Origin: Arcticibacter pallidicorallinus
GTDB lineage: Bacteria > Bacteroidota > Bacteroidia > Sphingobacteriales > Sphingobacteriaceae
DNA length: 64,000 nucleotides
Assembly (NCBI RefSeq): GCF_003002875.1
Contig: NZ_PVTH01000008.1
Coordinates: forward strand, 86,971-150,970
Reading direction: 5' to 3'
Position 1 is the first letter of the stretch. Each line of letters starts with the position of its first letter. The notes beneath the pieces were generated by a model. It did not search any database. It was not told the origin of the DNA and saw only the letters and a list, made by a program, of their open reading frames with translations. The translations under genes and the position numbers were made by a program. Below are positions 16,045 through 22,960 of the stretch, in pieces.

Positions 16045-18528
16045 TTATTCATCTATCTCTGATTTCGTTTCCACGGATGTTCTTTTGCCCTTATCGAACA
16101 TCAACTCCCGTACAATCTTACCCTCAACATCCCATTCCGTTGCCGGACCGTGCGCAGATAAGCCCCACCATACAGACTCTGTTCTTTTCTTTCCGTTAGA
16201 CCAGTAGTTGGTCCATACATCCGTTCCGAAAGGCGTGTGCTCAAGTGTCCATTTTATTTTTCCGTTGCGATCCCAGTAGCTTTCAGTGCCTTTGATCGCT
16301 CCATTATGGAACGTCGCTTCATATTGCTTAGTGCCATCTTCGTAGAACCAGGACTCCTTACCATGCAACACAAAGCCAGTTTTGCCCAGCCAGCCACCGG
16401 AGGTGATTCTGGTTTTTCCATTCGGATATTTCTCAGTAATCGTTTGAATCTCCCCGGTTCTCTGGCCCGGCAGGTGATTGACTTCTGCGGTATAATCTGA
16501 AAGGATCCAGGCTTCGTTCAGTGCAAAATGCATAGACGGCTTTCCTTTGGAAGTCATCAAATGAATAACACCATTCTCCGATTGTGTAATGGCAGAATAC
16601 CCTACAGTCCCAAAACCGTGCTGAGGCTTCGTTCCACCTTTCACTACTCCACGCCAATCGTTGTGCTCAGGCGCCATCACGAGATTCTTGATCTTCCAGG
16701 TCTGCCCCTCATCATCAGATAAAGCCACATACGATCCGCGCTCTTCAATAGCTGCCGGCGGAGGAGTTTTCATCATTCTGATGTCCTGATAATCGCCTGT
16801 AAAAAACAGCCTGCCGCTCTTCAATCGCATAATCGAAGGGCGCTGATTACTTCCCAGGGCAGCAAAAGGAGTCTTGACGCCTTCAGTCCAGGTCTTTCCG
16901 TTATCCGAGGAATAGTTCTTAGGCATATAGCCGTCAATATCCGAGTTCTTCCCGCCCATCGATAAAATCCGATTGTCTTTCAAAAGAACAAATGTGGAGT
17001 GCCTTCCACTGGTCCTTCCCCGTGTGTCATACCAGGTCTTTCCATTATCTGAACTAGCCCATAAGAACGATTCCGCTTCTACGCCATCGCTACCAAAATA
17101 GATAGTACCATCAGGTCCCCGGAAAGCACTGTTGATAGGTTGAGCAGTAAATGTCCCCACCTCTCCTTTAATAAGAGGTGTCTTCAACTCACTCCAGGTA
17201 ACGCCGTTATCCTTTGACGTCGCAAACACGAAGGGAAGATCGCCTAAACCCCGGCCACCGCCGAAGAACCACAACGTTCCGTTATCATTCCAGAGTAAAG
17301 CAGCCTGGTCATTCAAGGTTGCTCTATCATAAAACAACTCCGTCATATCCCACTGCTCGGCGCCATTACGTAGTCGTGTAACAACCATACTCGTGTTAGT
17401 GGCGGCTTCACTTTTCAAGCGAGATGATGAAAATCCAATAAGCAAGACGTCGCCGTTCGGACAAGCCACAAACCCACTGCTGTGAACTTTCCCCTGTATA
17501 GCATGATGAAGTCCGCTTGCCCTGATATCCACTGGCATAGTCAAATCAGGAGGACTCGCAACCACCTGCCGCGCCTTAAAATACGGTTTAGACATATCCG
17601 GTCCCTTGCCGGCTAACGCAGTGCTTTGCTTAACACCCTGAAGAGGGAAGCTAGCTGTGTAGATCAGCGGTTTACTCTTAGGCAACGCAGCCTGCACCAC
17701 GCGGAATCCGACAAAATGCGGACTCAAGCCTGTGCTCCCCGCAGCCGGGCAATCCGGTTGCATAGATGCCCTATTCGATGCACGGTAGTAAACAGCGTCC
17801 TTTTCCGGATGAAACTCCACAGAAGTGCCTTCCAGTTCACTCGTATGAGCAGCGCCACCTCTTATCACCTTTGAGAATCCCTTATCATAACCAACAGGGT
17901 TCATTTGAGGAGATTCCGGATAATCACCATGCCAGTCATAACACCACTCCGCTACCCCAGAATGCATGTTCTTGATTCCCCAGGGATTGGTATCGTTTGC
18001 CGGAACCTGATCACCAGACCAGAAAACGGTCTGACTGCCGCTACGACAAACAAACTCCCATTCTGCCTCTGTTGGCAAGCGGTAGGGTTTTCCCTCTTTT
18101 TTACTTAACCATTCACAAAAAGCCGTCGCCTCATTCCAGCTTATCCCCGAAACATAAGGATTGAACAATCCCCTGTCTTTATATTCCTTTCTGAACTGAC
18201 GAAACTGCTCCACCGTAACCTCCGTTTCCGAGATATAAAAAGGATAGTTAATGGAAACCTGATGAACAGGAAGCTCGTCATAATACGGCGCATCTTTCGA
18301 ATAATCCGTTTTCTTCCCGAGATCAAATTTCGTGTTGATAGCACCCATTTTAAACGTGCCGGGCTGAACAGACACCATTTTCATTCCAAGGCTGTTAGAA
18401 ACAACGCGGGATTTATTCTTAGTGGATTTAGTAGCCTGATTCTTCTGCTCTGTAGTTTGAGCATTCAGACTAACGGAGGTCTGTAGAGCCAGTAGCATCA
18501 AAGAGGCATAACCTAGTAATGGGTTCAT
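16045..18528 (-). CDS. Secreted fusion: sulfatase-modifying-factor-like domain, BNR/sialidase-like propeller, MORN-type repeats
   Basis: The 827-residue protein starts with a signal peptide (MNPLLGYASLMLLAL...NAQ). Residues 45-280 form a formylglycine-generating-enzyme/SUMF1-type domain (NSLGMKMVSVQPGTFKMG, RLPTEAEWEFVCR, HFVGFRVV). The catalytic cysteine pair expected after VIRGG is absent (the segment is RGGAAHTSELEG), so it is likely a binding or structural version. Residues about 330-670 carry four Asp-boxes (SKDNGVTW 438, SSDNGKTW 492, SSDNGKTW 540, SDDEGQTW 604), typical of exo-sialidase/BNR propellers. Residues 690-815 hold MORN_2-like repeats (YPNGKTR, YEDGTKQYEATF, DRNGKIKW). Probably a secreted glycan-binding or -cleaving protein acting with the downstream hydrolase. 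Confidence 0.85.
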   Translation of the reverse strand: MNPLLGYASLMLLALQTSVSLNAQTTEQKNQATKSTKNKSRVVSNSLGMKMVSVQPGTFKMGAINTKFDLGKKTDYSKDAPYYDELPVHQVSINYPFYISETEVTVEQFRQFRKEYKDRGLFNPYVSGISWNEATAFCEWLSKKEGKPYRLPTEAEWEFVCRSGSQTVFWSGDQVPANDTNPWGIKNMHSGVAEWCYDWHGDYPESPQMNPVGYDKGFSKVIRGGAAHTSELEGTSVEFHPEKDAVYYRASNRASMQPDCPAAGSTGLSPHFVGFRVVQAALPKSKPLIYTASFPLQGVKQSTALAGKGPDMSKPYFKARQVVASPPDLTMPVDIRASGLHHAIQGKVHSSGFVACPNGDVLLIGFSSSRLKSEAATNTSMVVTRLRNGAEQWDMTELFYDRATLNDQAALLWNDNGTLWFFGGGRGLGDLPFVFATSKDNGVTWSELKTPLIKGEVGTFTAQPINSAFRGPDGTIYFGSDGVEAESFLWASSDNGKTWYDTRGRTSGRHSTFVLLKDNRILSMGGKNSDIDGYMPKNYSSDNGKTWTEGVKTPFAALGSNQRPSIMRLKSGRLFFTGDYQDIRMMKTPPPAAIEERGSYVALSDDEGQTWKIKNLVMAPEHNDWRGVVKGGTKPQHGFGTVGYSAITQSENGVIHLMTSKGKPSMHFALNEAWILSDYTAEVNHLPGQRTGEIQTITEKYPNGKTRITSGGWLGKTGFVLHGKESWFYEDGTKQYEATFHNGAIKGTESYWDRNGKIKWTLEHTPFGTDVWTNYWSNGKKRTESVWWGLSAHGPATEWDVEGKIVRELMFDKGKRTSVETKSEIDE

Positions 18529-18579
18529 TTAATTAAGTGTTAGTTGGTTAATGGTAATGGTGTAAGAGGAATAATTCTT

Positions 18580-18593
18580 TGTAATCGTTTACA
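18580..18593. promoter_or_regulatory. LacI-family operator TGTAATCGTTTACA
   Basis: A 14-base palindrome with TGTAA/TTACA half-sites and the central CG characteristic of LacI-family operators (canonical form TGTAAACGTTTACA). It lies 52 bases upstream of the secreted fusion gene and covers the position where transcription from the adjacent -7 box should begin, fitting repression. No LacI-type regulator gene is in the window. Confidence 0.65.
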
Positions 18594-18595
18594 TT

Positions 18596-18625
18596 CAAAG
18601 CTAAGAACATTTTTCAAAGCGACAA
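18596..18625 (-). promoter_or_regulatory. Promoter of the glycan operon: TTG, 19-base spacer, TAGCTTTG
   Basis: On the minus strand, TTG (18625-18623), exactly 19 bases, then TAGCTTTG (18603-18596) match the Bacteroidota -33/-7 consensus TTG-N19-TAnnTTTG without mismatch. The predicted start point falls inside the LacI-type operator immediately downstream. Confidence 0.62.
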
Positions 18626-18717
18626 GACCGAAACTATTATGTTACACGTGGGTACTTTCAAACAGCCTCTACCGTTGCACGGCTTTTTGCAATTTGGCCA
18701 ACTTAAATCCAGGACAC

Positions 18718-19273
18718 ATGCTTGTAAGTCAATCTGTAATAACAGACATCAAGGCTATCATTGCTACCGCTAAGAAAAAGCTATTCGTTCAGTAGACCAC
18801 ATGATGTATTGGCAGATCGGGCAGCGTATTTTTGAAGAAGAACCGCAAGGAAAGACCGTGCCGATTATGGTAAATATCTAACGGAATTTCTATCCGAACA
18901 GTTGGAACCTGAGTATGGAAGCAGTTTTTCTAAACGTCAGATAGAACTCTTTCGCCAATTTTACAGAACATTCACAATTGCGAACCCAGTGCGTTCGCAA
19001 TTGGGCTGGACACACTACCAAATGCTTATACGCCTTGATAGTCAAGATCAAAGAGATTTTTATATTGCTGAGGCCATCAAGAATAATTGGACTACCCGGC
19101 AGCTAGAGCGGCAAATTCACAGTAGCTTATGGGAACGTCCACTGATGAGCAATGATCGGGCGAGTGTATTGTCTGTTGCCCGAAATGAAAAGCAGCCATC
19201 AGATGCGAAGGAAATCATCAAAGGCACAAATGATCTTACTCAAGAGAATGAGATCAAAGGTGTTCTTTTATGA
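18718..19273 (+). pseudogene. Broken DUF1016 (YhcG-type PDDEXK nuclease) gene, frameshifted and truncated
   Basis: Three pieces of one DUF1016 N-terminal domain are spread over different frames. The first (from ATG 18718) reads SVITDIKAIIATAKKK and stops at 18793; a second frame continues AIRSVDHMMYWQIGQRIFEEE; a third reads LTEFLSEQLEPEYGSSFSKRQIELFRQFYR, GWTHYQML, DFYIAEAIKNNWTTRQLERQI and ends at 19273. At least two frameshifts are needed, near 18779-18795 and 18850-18880. The C-terminal PDDEXK nuclease domain is missing: the sequence stops soon after EIIKGTNDLTQE. This is a dead remnant, of a kind often found near restriction or defence loci. Confidence 0.85.
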
Positions 19274-19346
19274 GCTCATTTAAGGTAAATTTGAGCCTAT
19301 TAAAGCATATATTTGAGCTTAAACATGCCGCAAAATCCTATTTCGT

Positions 19347-19643
19347 TCAGACATATATCAGGGAACGCTCTACGTACGGTAAATAACTTGGTTTTATTCC
19401 TCTTCGCGAAACCATATCAATTTTATGATTGAAAAGGTCCTCAAACTCCTGAGCCAGGCGGATGTAGTCAAACCCATCTATCCTGCCTTTGAAATCGACA
19501 AGAATGTCAATATCGCTATTCTCATTGTTATCTCCTCGCGCAAAAGAGCCGAAAAGGCCGAGTTCCGATAGCGGATATTTGGCATACAAAGCCGATTTGT
19601 GTTCTTTCAGAATAGCTATAATTTCGTTCTTTGTATACGACAT
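19347..19643 (-). CDS. Orphan MNT-type minimal nucleotidyltransferase
   Basis: A 98-residue protein starting at the ATG at 19643 (an upstream in-frame ATG lies at 19655). It has the minimal nucleotidyltransferase motif GLFGSFARGDNNENSDIDILVD, with the Gly-Ser pair and the two metal-binding aspartates intact. Such proteins are the antitoxin half of HEPN/MNT (MntA-type) pairs, adenylylating a HEPN toxin. No HEPN-like reading frame is found on either side: downstream lies the DUF1016 remnant, upstream a palindrome cluster. It is therefore an orphan or the survivor of a decayed toxin-antitoxin module. Confidence 0.85.
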   Translation of the reverse strand: MSYTKNEIIAILKEHKSALYAKYPLSELGLFGSFARGDNNENSDIDILVDFKGRIDGFDYIRLAQEFEDLFNHKIDMVSRRGIKPSYLPYVERSLIYV

Positions 19644-19724
19644 AATTATTTTCAATTACAACTGTATGCGTTACAAAGTTAGCTAAAGGAACAAACAATT
19701 AAAAGGGCCTCCCCTTCTACCCCT

Positions 19725-19782
19725 CAACAGGCTGTTGACTTATTACTTTACCTTCGTTTTTCAAAAAGTCAAGAGCCTGTTG
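19725..19782. repeat. Long imperfect inverted repeat (17-bp arms)
   Basis: Arms 19725-19741 (CAACAGGCTGTTGACTT) and 19766-19782 are inverted copies with one mismatch, around a 24-base loop. The core CAACAGG-TGTTG recurs in the next hairpin at 19807-19831, so these are related palindromic units between the MNT gene and the DUF6266 gene. Confidence 0.7.
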
Positions 19783-19806
19783 ACTTTTATTGTCTCAATA
19801 CTTCTT

Positions 19807-19831
19807 AATCTGCAACAGGTTGTTGCAGATT
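19807..19831. terminator. Perfect 11-bp hairpin downstream of DUF6266 gene
   Basis: AATCTGCAACA (19807-19817) and its inverse (19821-19831) enclose a GGT loop, 18 bases past the DUF6266 stop. On the minus strand no T run follows, so it may be a terminator or one unit of a palindromic repeat family with the neighbour at 19725. Confidence 0.55.
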
Positions 19832-19849
19832 TGCCGCAGATCGTAGCGA

Positions 19850-20818
19850 TCAACGCGATGAAAACAGAACCCGCTTCCCTATTGGTATGACTGCTTTATC
19901 AACACGCTGTTTAACCCCTCTTTCCGGCACTTTAGCATTTACCCCCATTCTTCGTTCCTGATCCCGTAGCAGCCTGTTACCTTCGTAACACATGTTGCAT
20001 ATAGACTCTCCCCTTAGTTCCTGCGCCTCTGTGAGTGTCATATTCACCGGACCCGCAGGATATTCTCCCGGTTCTTCCGCGTGGAAAGCAGCGATAATCG
20101 AACATGGACTGAACTCCTTGCTGTTTAGCAATACATAGCCTTCTTCCATCCGGGTTTCGCTATAAGCCAGCAGCGACACACTGAGCATCAGCAGCTGATC
20201 GGGTTCCGGCAGGGTTTCAAAGCGGATTTCCCGGGCCTCCAGCTGAGCCTGCCAACGAAACTCCACATCTTTCACTTCCAGATATTCATAGTACTCCTTC
20301 CTGAAATTGAAGCCGATCAGGCTGAAACGGATCTTGTATTTACTCACCGGTTTACTGATGCTTAGCGGTACCCTCAGGTCGGTTTTGGCGTTCAAAGCTC
20401 CCATGAAAACGCTTAGGCGACCCTCTTCATCCCGCTCTACCCGCTGACTGACCTGCAGTACTTCGCTCAGCCGGCTCTTCATATTGAAGTCCATCCCGAT
20501 GAGGCTCTCCAGGTCCGCATCATGCAAGTCGCGCTGACCAACGCTTCCGCGTAAGCTATTGCGAAGACCCCGGTACACCAGCTGTGTGCTGCGGCTGACC
20601 GCCTCGCCATCCCGGTGCACATAGGCCGGCTCAAAGGCCTGCCTTATCACTGCCGCCGTGGTACTGGAAAGACCGAACTCGGTGGAGGCCTGGATGCTTG
20701 CGCTGGTCTGTTCGAATTTGCGGGGTTTCCCCTGGATGATGTTCAATTCGCGGTAGCCGCGATAGATGACGGAACCTGCCTTGCCGCGAACGATTCCTTT
20801 CTTGTCTACTTTTGCCAT
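19850..20818 (-). CDS. DUF6266-family protein, complete copy
   Basis: About 322 residues from the ATG at 20818 (MAKVDKKGIVRGKAGSV), the family's usual start; an extra in-frame ATG at 20890 adds 24 non-homologous residues. The N-terminal KGIVRGKAGSVIYRGYRELNIIQGKPRK followed by a long mixed alpha/beta region is typical of DUF6266, a Bacteroidota family of unknown function. No signal peptide, membrane segment or catalytic motif is visible. A second copy begins beyond 64000 and ends at 63323: its 130-residue core is nearly identical to this one while the C-terminal 60 residues differ. High similarity over 43 kb suggests recent duplication or gene conversion. Confidence 0.8.
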   Translation of the reverse strand: MAKVDKKGIVRGKAGSVIYRGYRELNIIQGKPRKFEQTSASIQASTEFGLSSTTAAVIRQAFEPAYVHRDGEAVSRSTQLVYRGLRNSLRGSVGQRDLHDADLESLIGMDFNMKSRLSEVLQVSQRVERDEEGRLSVFMGALNAKTDLRVPLSISKPVSKYKIRFSLIGFNFRKEYYEYLEVKDVEFRWQAQLEAREIRFETLPEPDQLLMLSVSLLAYSETRMEEGYVLLNSKEFSPCSIIAAFHAEEPGEYPAGPVNMTLTEAQELRGESICNMCYEGNRLLRDQERRMGVNAKVPERGVKQRVDKAVIPIGKRVLFSSR

Positions 20819-20997
20819 AACCTTGTTTGATTTAGAGAACAAGGTAGCGCGGCAGAAAACCTGTGACGATTTTTTTGCCAAAATCGACAAAATTTTATGG
20901 AATTTTTAAAAAAACGTACCTCAAAAGCAGTCAAGCCTCGCTTAGGCTGAGCTTAGTACTTCTTTATATGAAGAGCTATATGTACTGATGAAAGCCA

Positions 20998-21039
20998 GTG
21001 ATAAGTCCGACCTTAAGTTCATCAGGTCGGACTTATCAC
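20998..21039. repeat. Perfect 16-bp inverted repeat upstream of the trp leader
   Basis: GTGATAAGTCCGACCT (20998-21013) and its exact inverse (21024-21039) around a ten-base loop. It lies in the roughly 350-base space between the divergent DUF6266 gene and the trp leader, about 130 bases before the leader ATG. No U run follows on either strand. It could be an operator, a transcription barrier between divergent units, or a mobile palindrome; the sequence does not decide. The rest of this gap (20819-20997) holds no gene that I can support. Confidence 0.75.
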
Positions 21040-21167
21040 GGCACAAAGTCTGCACATTATCGCCCGAATACAACCGTGGTTAAAAACCGCCACCTAACAA
21101 GGTCCGAAATAAATTGCCCTACCATCTTTTTATATCTGAAACATTTTACCATATTTGTAATACAGGT

Positions 21168-21221
21168 ATGAAGACAAATACTATACATAAGCTTTGGTGG
21201 TGGCAAATCGGTCAATCGTAA
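21168..21221 (+). CDS. trpL: trp operon leader peptide with three consecutive Trp codons
   Basis: The reading frame ATG 21168 to TAA 21221 encodes MKTNTIHKLWWWQIGQS, 17 residues with Trp at positions 10-12 (TGG TGG TGG at 21195-21203). It is followed by a terminator and then trpD. A short peptide with a run of the end-product amino acid directly before the biosynthetic operon is the hallmark of ribosome-mediated attenuation: low charged tRNA-Trp would stall ribosomes at the Trp run. The stop codon is next to the predicted antiterminator strand at 21222, so a ribosome that completes the peptide would cover it. Confidence 0.85.
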   Translation: MKTNTIHKLWWWQIGQS

Positions 21222-21273
21222 GGGCAAACTGTATATGTATATTTTTATAAAAAGAAAATAAACAGGGTTGCCC
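21222..21273 (+). promoter_or_regulatory. trp attenuator: predicted antiterminator pairing
   Basis: GGGCAA at 21222-21227, directly after the leader stop codon, can pair with TTGCCC at 21268-21273, which is the left arm of the terminator. The two pairings exclude each other. A ribosome stalled on the Trp codons (21195-21203) leaves 21222-21227 free, so the antiterminator can form; one at the stop codon masks it and lets the terminator fold. An additional ATACAG (21160-21165)/CTGTAT (21229-21234) pairing may form the pause structure. Pairing was done by eye, with no energy calculation. Confidence 0.7.
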
Positions 21274-21292
21274 GGCAGGCAACCTTTTTTTT
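21266..21292 (+). terminator. trp attenuator terminator
   Basis: GGTTGCC (21266-21272), loop CGGCA, GGCAACC (21278-21284), then eight T residues (21285-21292): a textbook Rho-independent terminator placed between the leader peptide and trpD, 30 bases before the trpD ATG. It would end transcription when tryptophan is plentiful. Confidence 0.9.
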
Positions 21293-21321
21293 GTCCTGCC
21301 GGGGGACAGAAAAGACAATAA

Positions 21322-22314
21322 ATGAAACAGATACTCAACCGCTTATTCGAGCACAAAACGTTTAATTCCCGGGAGGCCAAAGAAATTCTTACCAATATCA
21401 CCACAGGGAAATATAATTCATCACAAATGGCTGCCTTTATGACGGCGTATTGTATGAGAAGCATGACTGTCGAGGAGCTGCAAGGCTTCAGAGATGCGAT
21501 GCTCGACCTCTGCCTGGATCCCCAGCTGGGGCAATACAAACTGGTTGACCTCTGTGGCACCGGTGGTGATGGTAAAGATACCTTCAACATCTCGACACTG
21601 GCATCTTTCGTCGTGGCGGGAGCTGGTTATCAAGTCGCCAAACACGGCAATTATGGAGTATCTTCAGGCTGTGGGTCGTCCAACGTCATGGAGTACCTGG
21701 GTTGCAAATTCAGCAATGACCCGTCTTTCCTGCAAAAAAGCGTAGAACAGGCAGGCATCTGTTTCCTCCATGCGCCCCTTTTCCATTCGGCAATGAAGAA
21801 TGTGGCCCCTATCCGCAAGGAGTTGGGCGTGAAAACGTTCTTCAATATGCTGGGACCCATGGTTAATCCGGCGAATCCGGCTTATCAGGTGGTAGGTGTA
21901 TTTAGCCTGGAAATAGCTCGTCTTTATGCATACCTGTACCAGAAATCGGATAAACAATATACCATCATTCATGCCCTTGACGGATATGATGAGATCTCGC
22001 TGACCGGCAGTTTTAAGACCTTCAGCAACAGTGGTGAACAAATATATACGCTCGAAAAGATCGGGTTTGAGAAGATTGATGCTGCTGCCATCGGTGGCGG
22101 AAGCACGGTTGAAGACTCAGCAAAAATATTCACAGAAGTGATTAACGGTCGTGGCACGAGGGAACAAAACAATGTGGTGTTGGCGAACGCTGCTCTTGCT
22201 ATTAAAACCATCTGTCCGGAGAAGTCGTTTGCCGACAGTTTCTACGAAGCGGAGGAAGCGCTCCTGTCTAAAAAGGCACTCAAAAGCTTTAATACTTTAA
22301 TTAGCCTGAACTAA
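21322..22314 (+). CDS. trpD: Anthranilate phosphoribosyltransferase
   Basis: TrpD, 330 residues, transfers phosphoribosyl from PRPP to anthranilate, the second step of the tryptophan branch. The PRPP/Mg site is visible as DLCGTGGDGKDTFNIST, followed by AKHGNYGVSSGCGSSNVMEYLG (the family's usual form is GNRSVSS-x-SGSADVLE, so the Arg is a Tyr here as in many Bacteroidota enzymes) and LGPMVNPANP. It is the first structural gene after the attenuator, whereas trpE and trpG usually precede it. It overlaps trpF by one base (TAATG). Confidence 0.96.
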   Translation: MKQILNRLFEHKTFNSREAKEILTNITTGKYNSSQMAAFMTAYCMRSMTVEELQGFRDAMLDLCLDPQLGQYKLVDLCGTGGDGKDTFNISTLASFVVAGAGYQVAKHGNYGVSSGCGSSNVMEYLGCKFSNDPSFLQKSVEQAGICFLHAPLFHSAMKNVAPIRKELGVKTFFNMLGPMVNPANPAYQVVGVFSLEIARLYAYLYQKSDKQYTIIHALDGYDEISLTGSFKTFSNSGEQIYTLEKIGFEKIDAAAIGGGSTVEDSAKIFTEVINGRGTREQNNVVLANAALAIKTICPEKSFADSFYEAEEALLSKKALKSFNTLISLN

Positions 22315-22955
22315 TGGCGGAAAGCGACAACATAGCTGCTCGTCCGTTTAAGATTAAAGTCTGCGGAATGAAAGATGCTCACAACATCCCGGAGGTGGCT
22401 TCTTTGTCGCCGGATTACCTGGGCTTCATCTTTTACGCGCCATCGGCAAGGTACGCTGCTGAGGTTGATCCTCAAATCTTGCGGAATCTTCCGGCCGGCA
22501 TCAAAAAGACGGGGGTGTTTGTAAATGAGGTAGCTGAACAGATCAAATACTGGGTCGACAAAATGGGCTTGGATGCTGTGCAGCTGCATGGAGCCGAATC
22601 GCCTGCCTTTTGCAGGGAGATAGGCCTTCTGAATGTCGAAACAATTAAAGCTTTCGGAGTAGACGAGCATTTTGACTTCAAGACACTCGACGAATACACC
22701 GACAGCGTAGACTATTTCCTTTTTGACACCAAAACCCCGGCACATGGCGGATCGGGAAAGTTATTCGACTGGAAACTTCTGCAGCAAAACAAAACGACCA
22801 AACCGTTCTTCTTAAGCGGGGGGATCGATATTCAACATCTGGATGAAATACGGCAGATCGACGACAGCCGTTTATATGCTATAGATGTGAACAGCCGGTT
22901 TGAAATATCCCCCGGAATGAAGGACTACAAAAAATTAGAAGCGATATTTAAATAG
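22314..22955 (+). CDS. trpF: Phosphoribosylanthranilate isomerase
   Basis: TrpF, 213 residues, converts phosphoribosylanthranilate to CdRP by an Amadori rearrangement. The TIM-barrel signatures are present: KVCGMKD with the catalytic Cys, [39 protein letters not shown] with the general acid Asp, and FFLSGGID. Its start overlaps the trpD stop, implying translational coupling, and trpC, which normally lies between trpD and trpF, is absent. Confidence 0.95.
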   Translation: MAESDNIAARPFKIKVCGMKDAHNIPEVASLSPDYLGFIFYAPSARYAAEVDPQILRNLPAGIKKTGVFVNEVAEQIKYWVDKMGLDAVQLHGAESPAFCREIGLLNVETIKAFGVDEHFDFKTLDEYTDSVDYFLFDTKTPAHGGSGKLFDWKLLQQNKTTKPFFLSGGIDIQHLDEIRQIDDSRLYAIDVNSRFEISPGMKDYKKLEAIFK

Positions 22956-22960
22956 ACATT

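Noticed and set aside
16045..18528. An active formylglycine-generating enzyme
   Set aside because: The catalytic cysteines are not at the expected place and no sulfatase gene is near.
18718..19273. An intact DUF1016 nuclease gene
   Set aside because: The reading frame is broken at least twice and the nuclease domain is missing.
21271..21303. A second hairpin CCCGGCAGG/CCTGCCGGG overlapping the trp terminator
   Set aside because: As antiterminator it fails, since its right arm (21295-21303) is transcribed after the T run where termination would already occur. It may only form in read-through RNA and possibly affect trpD translation.
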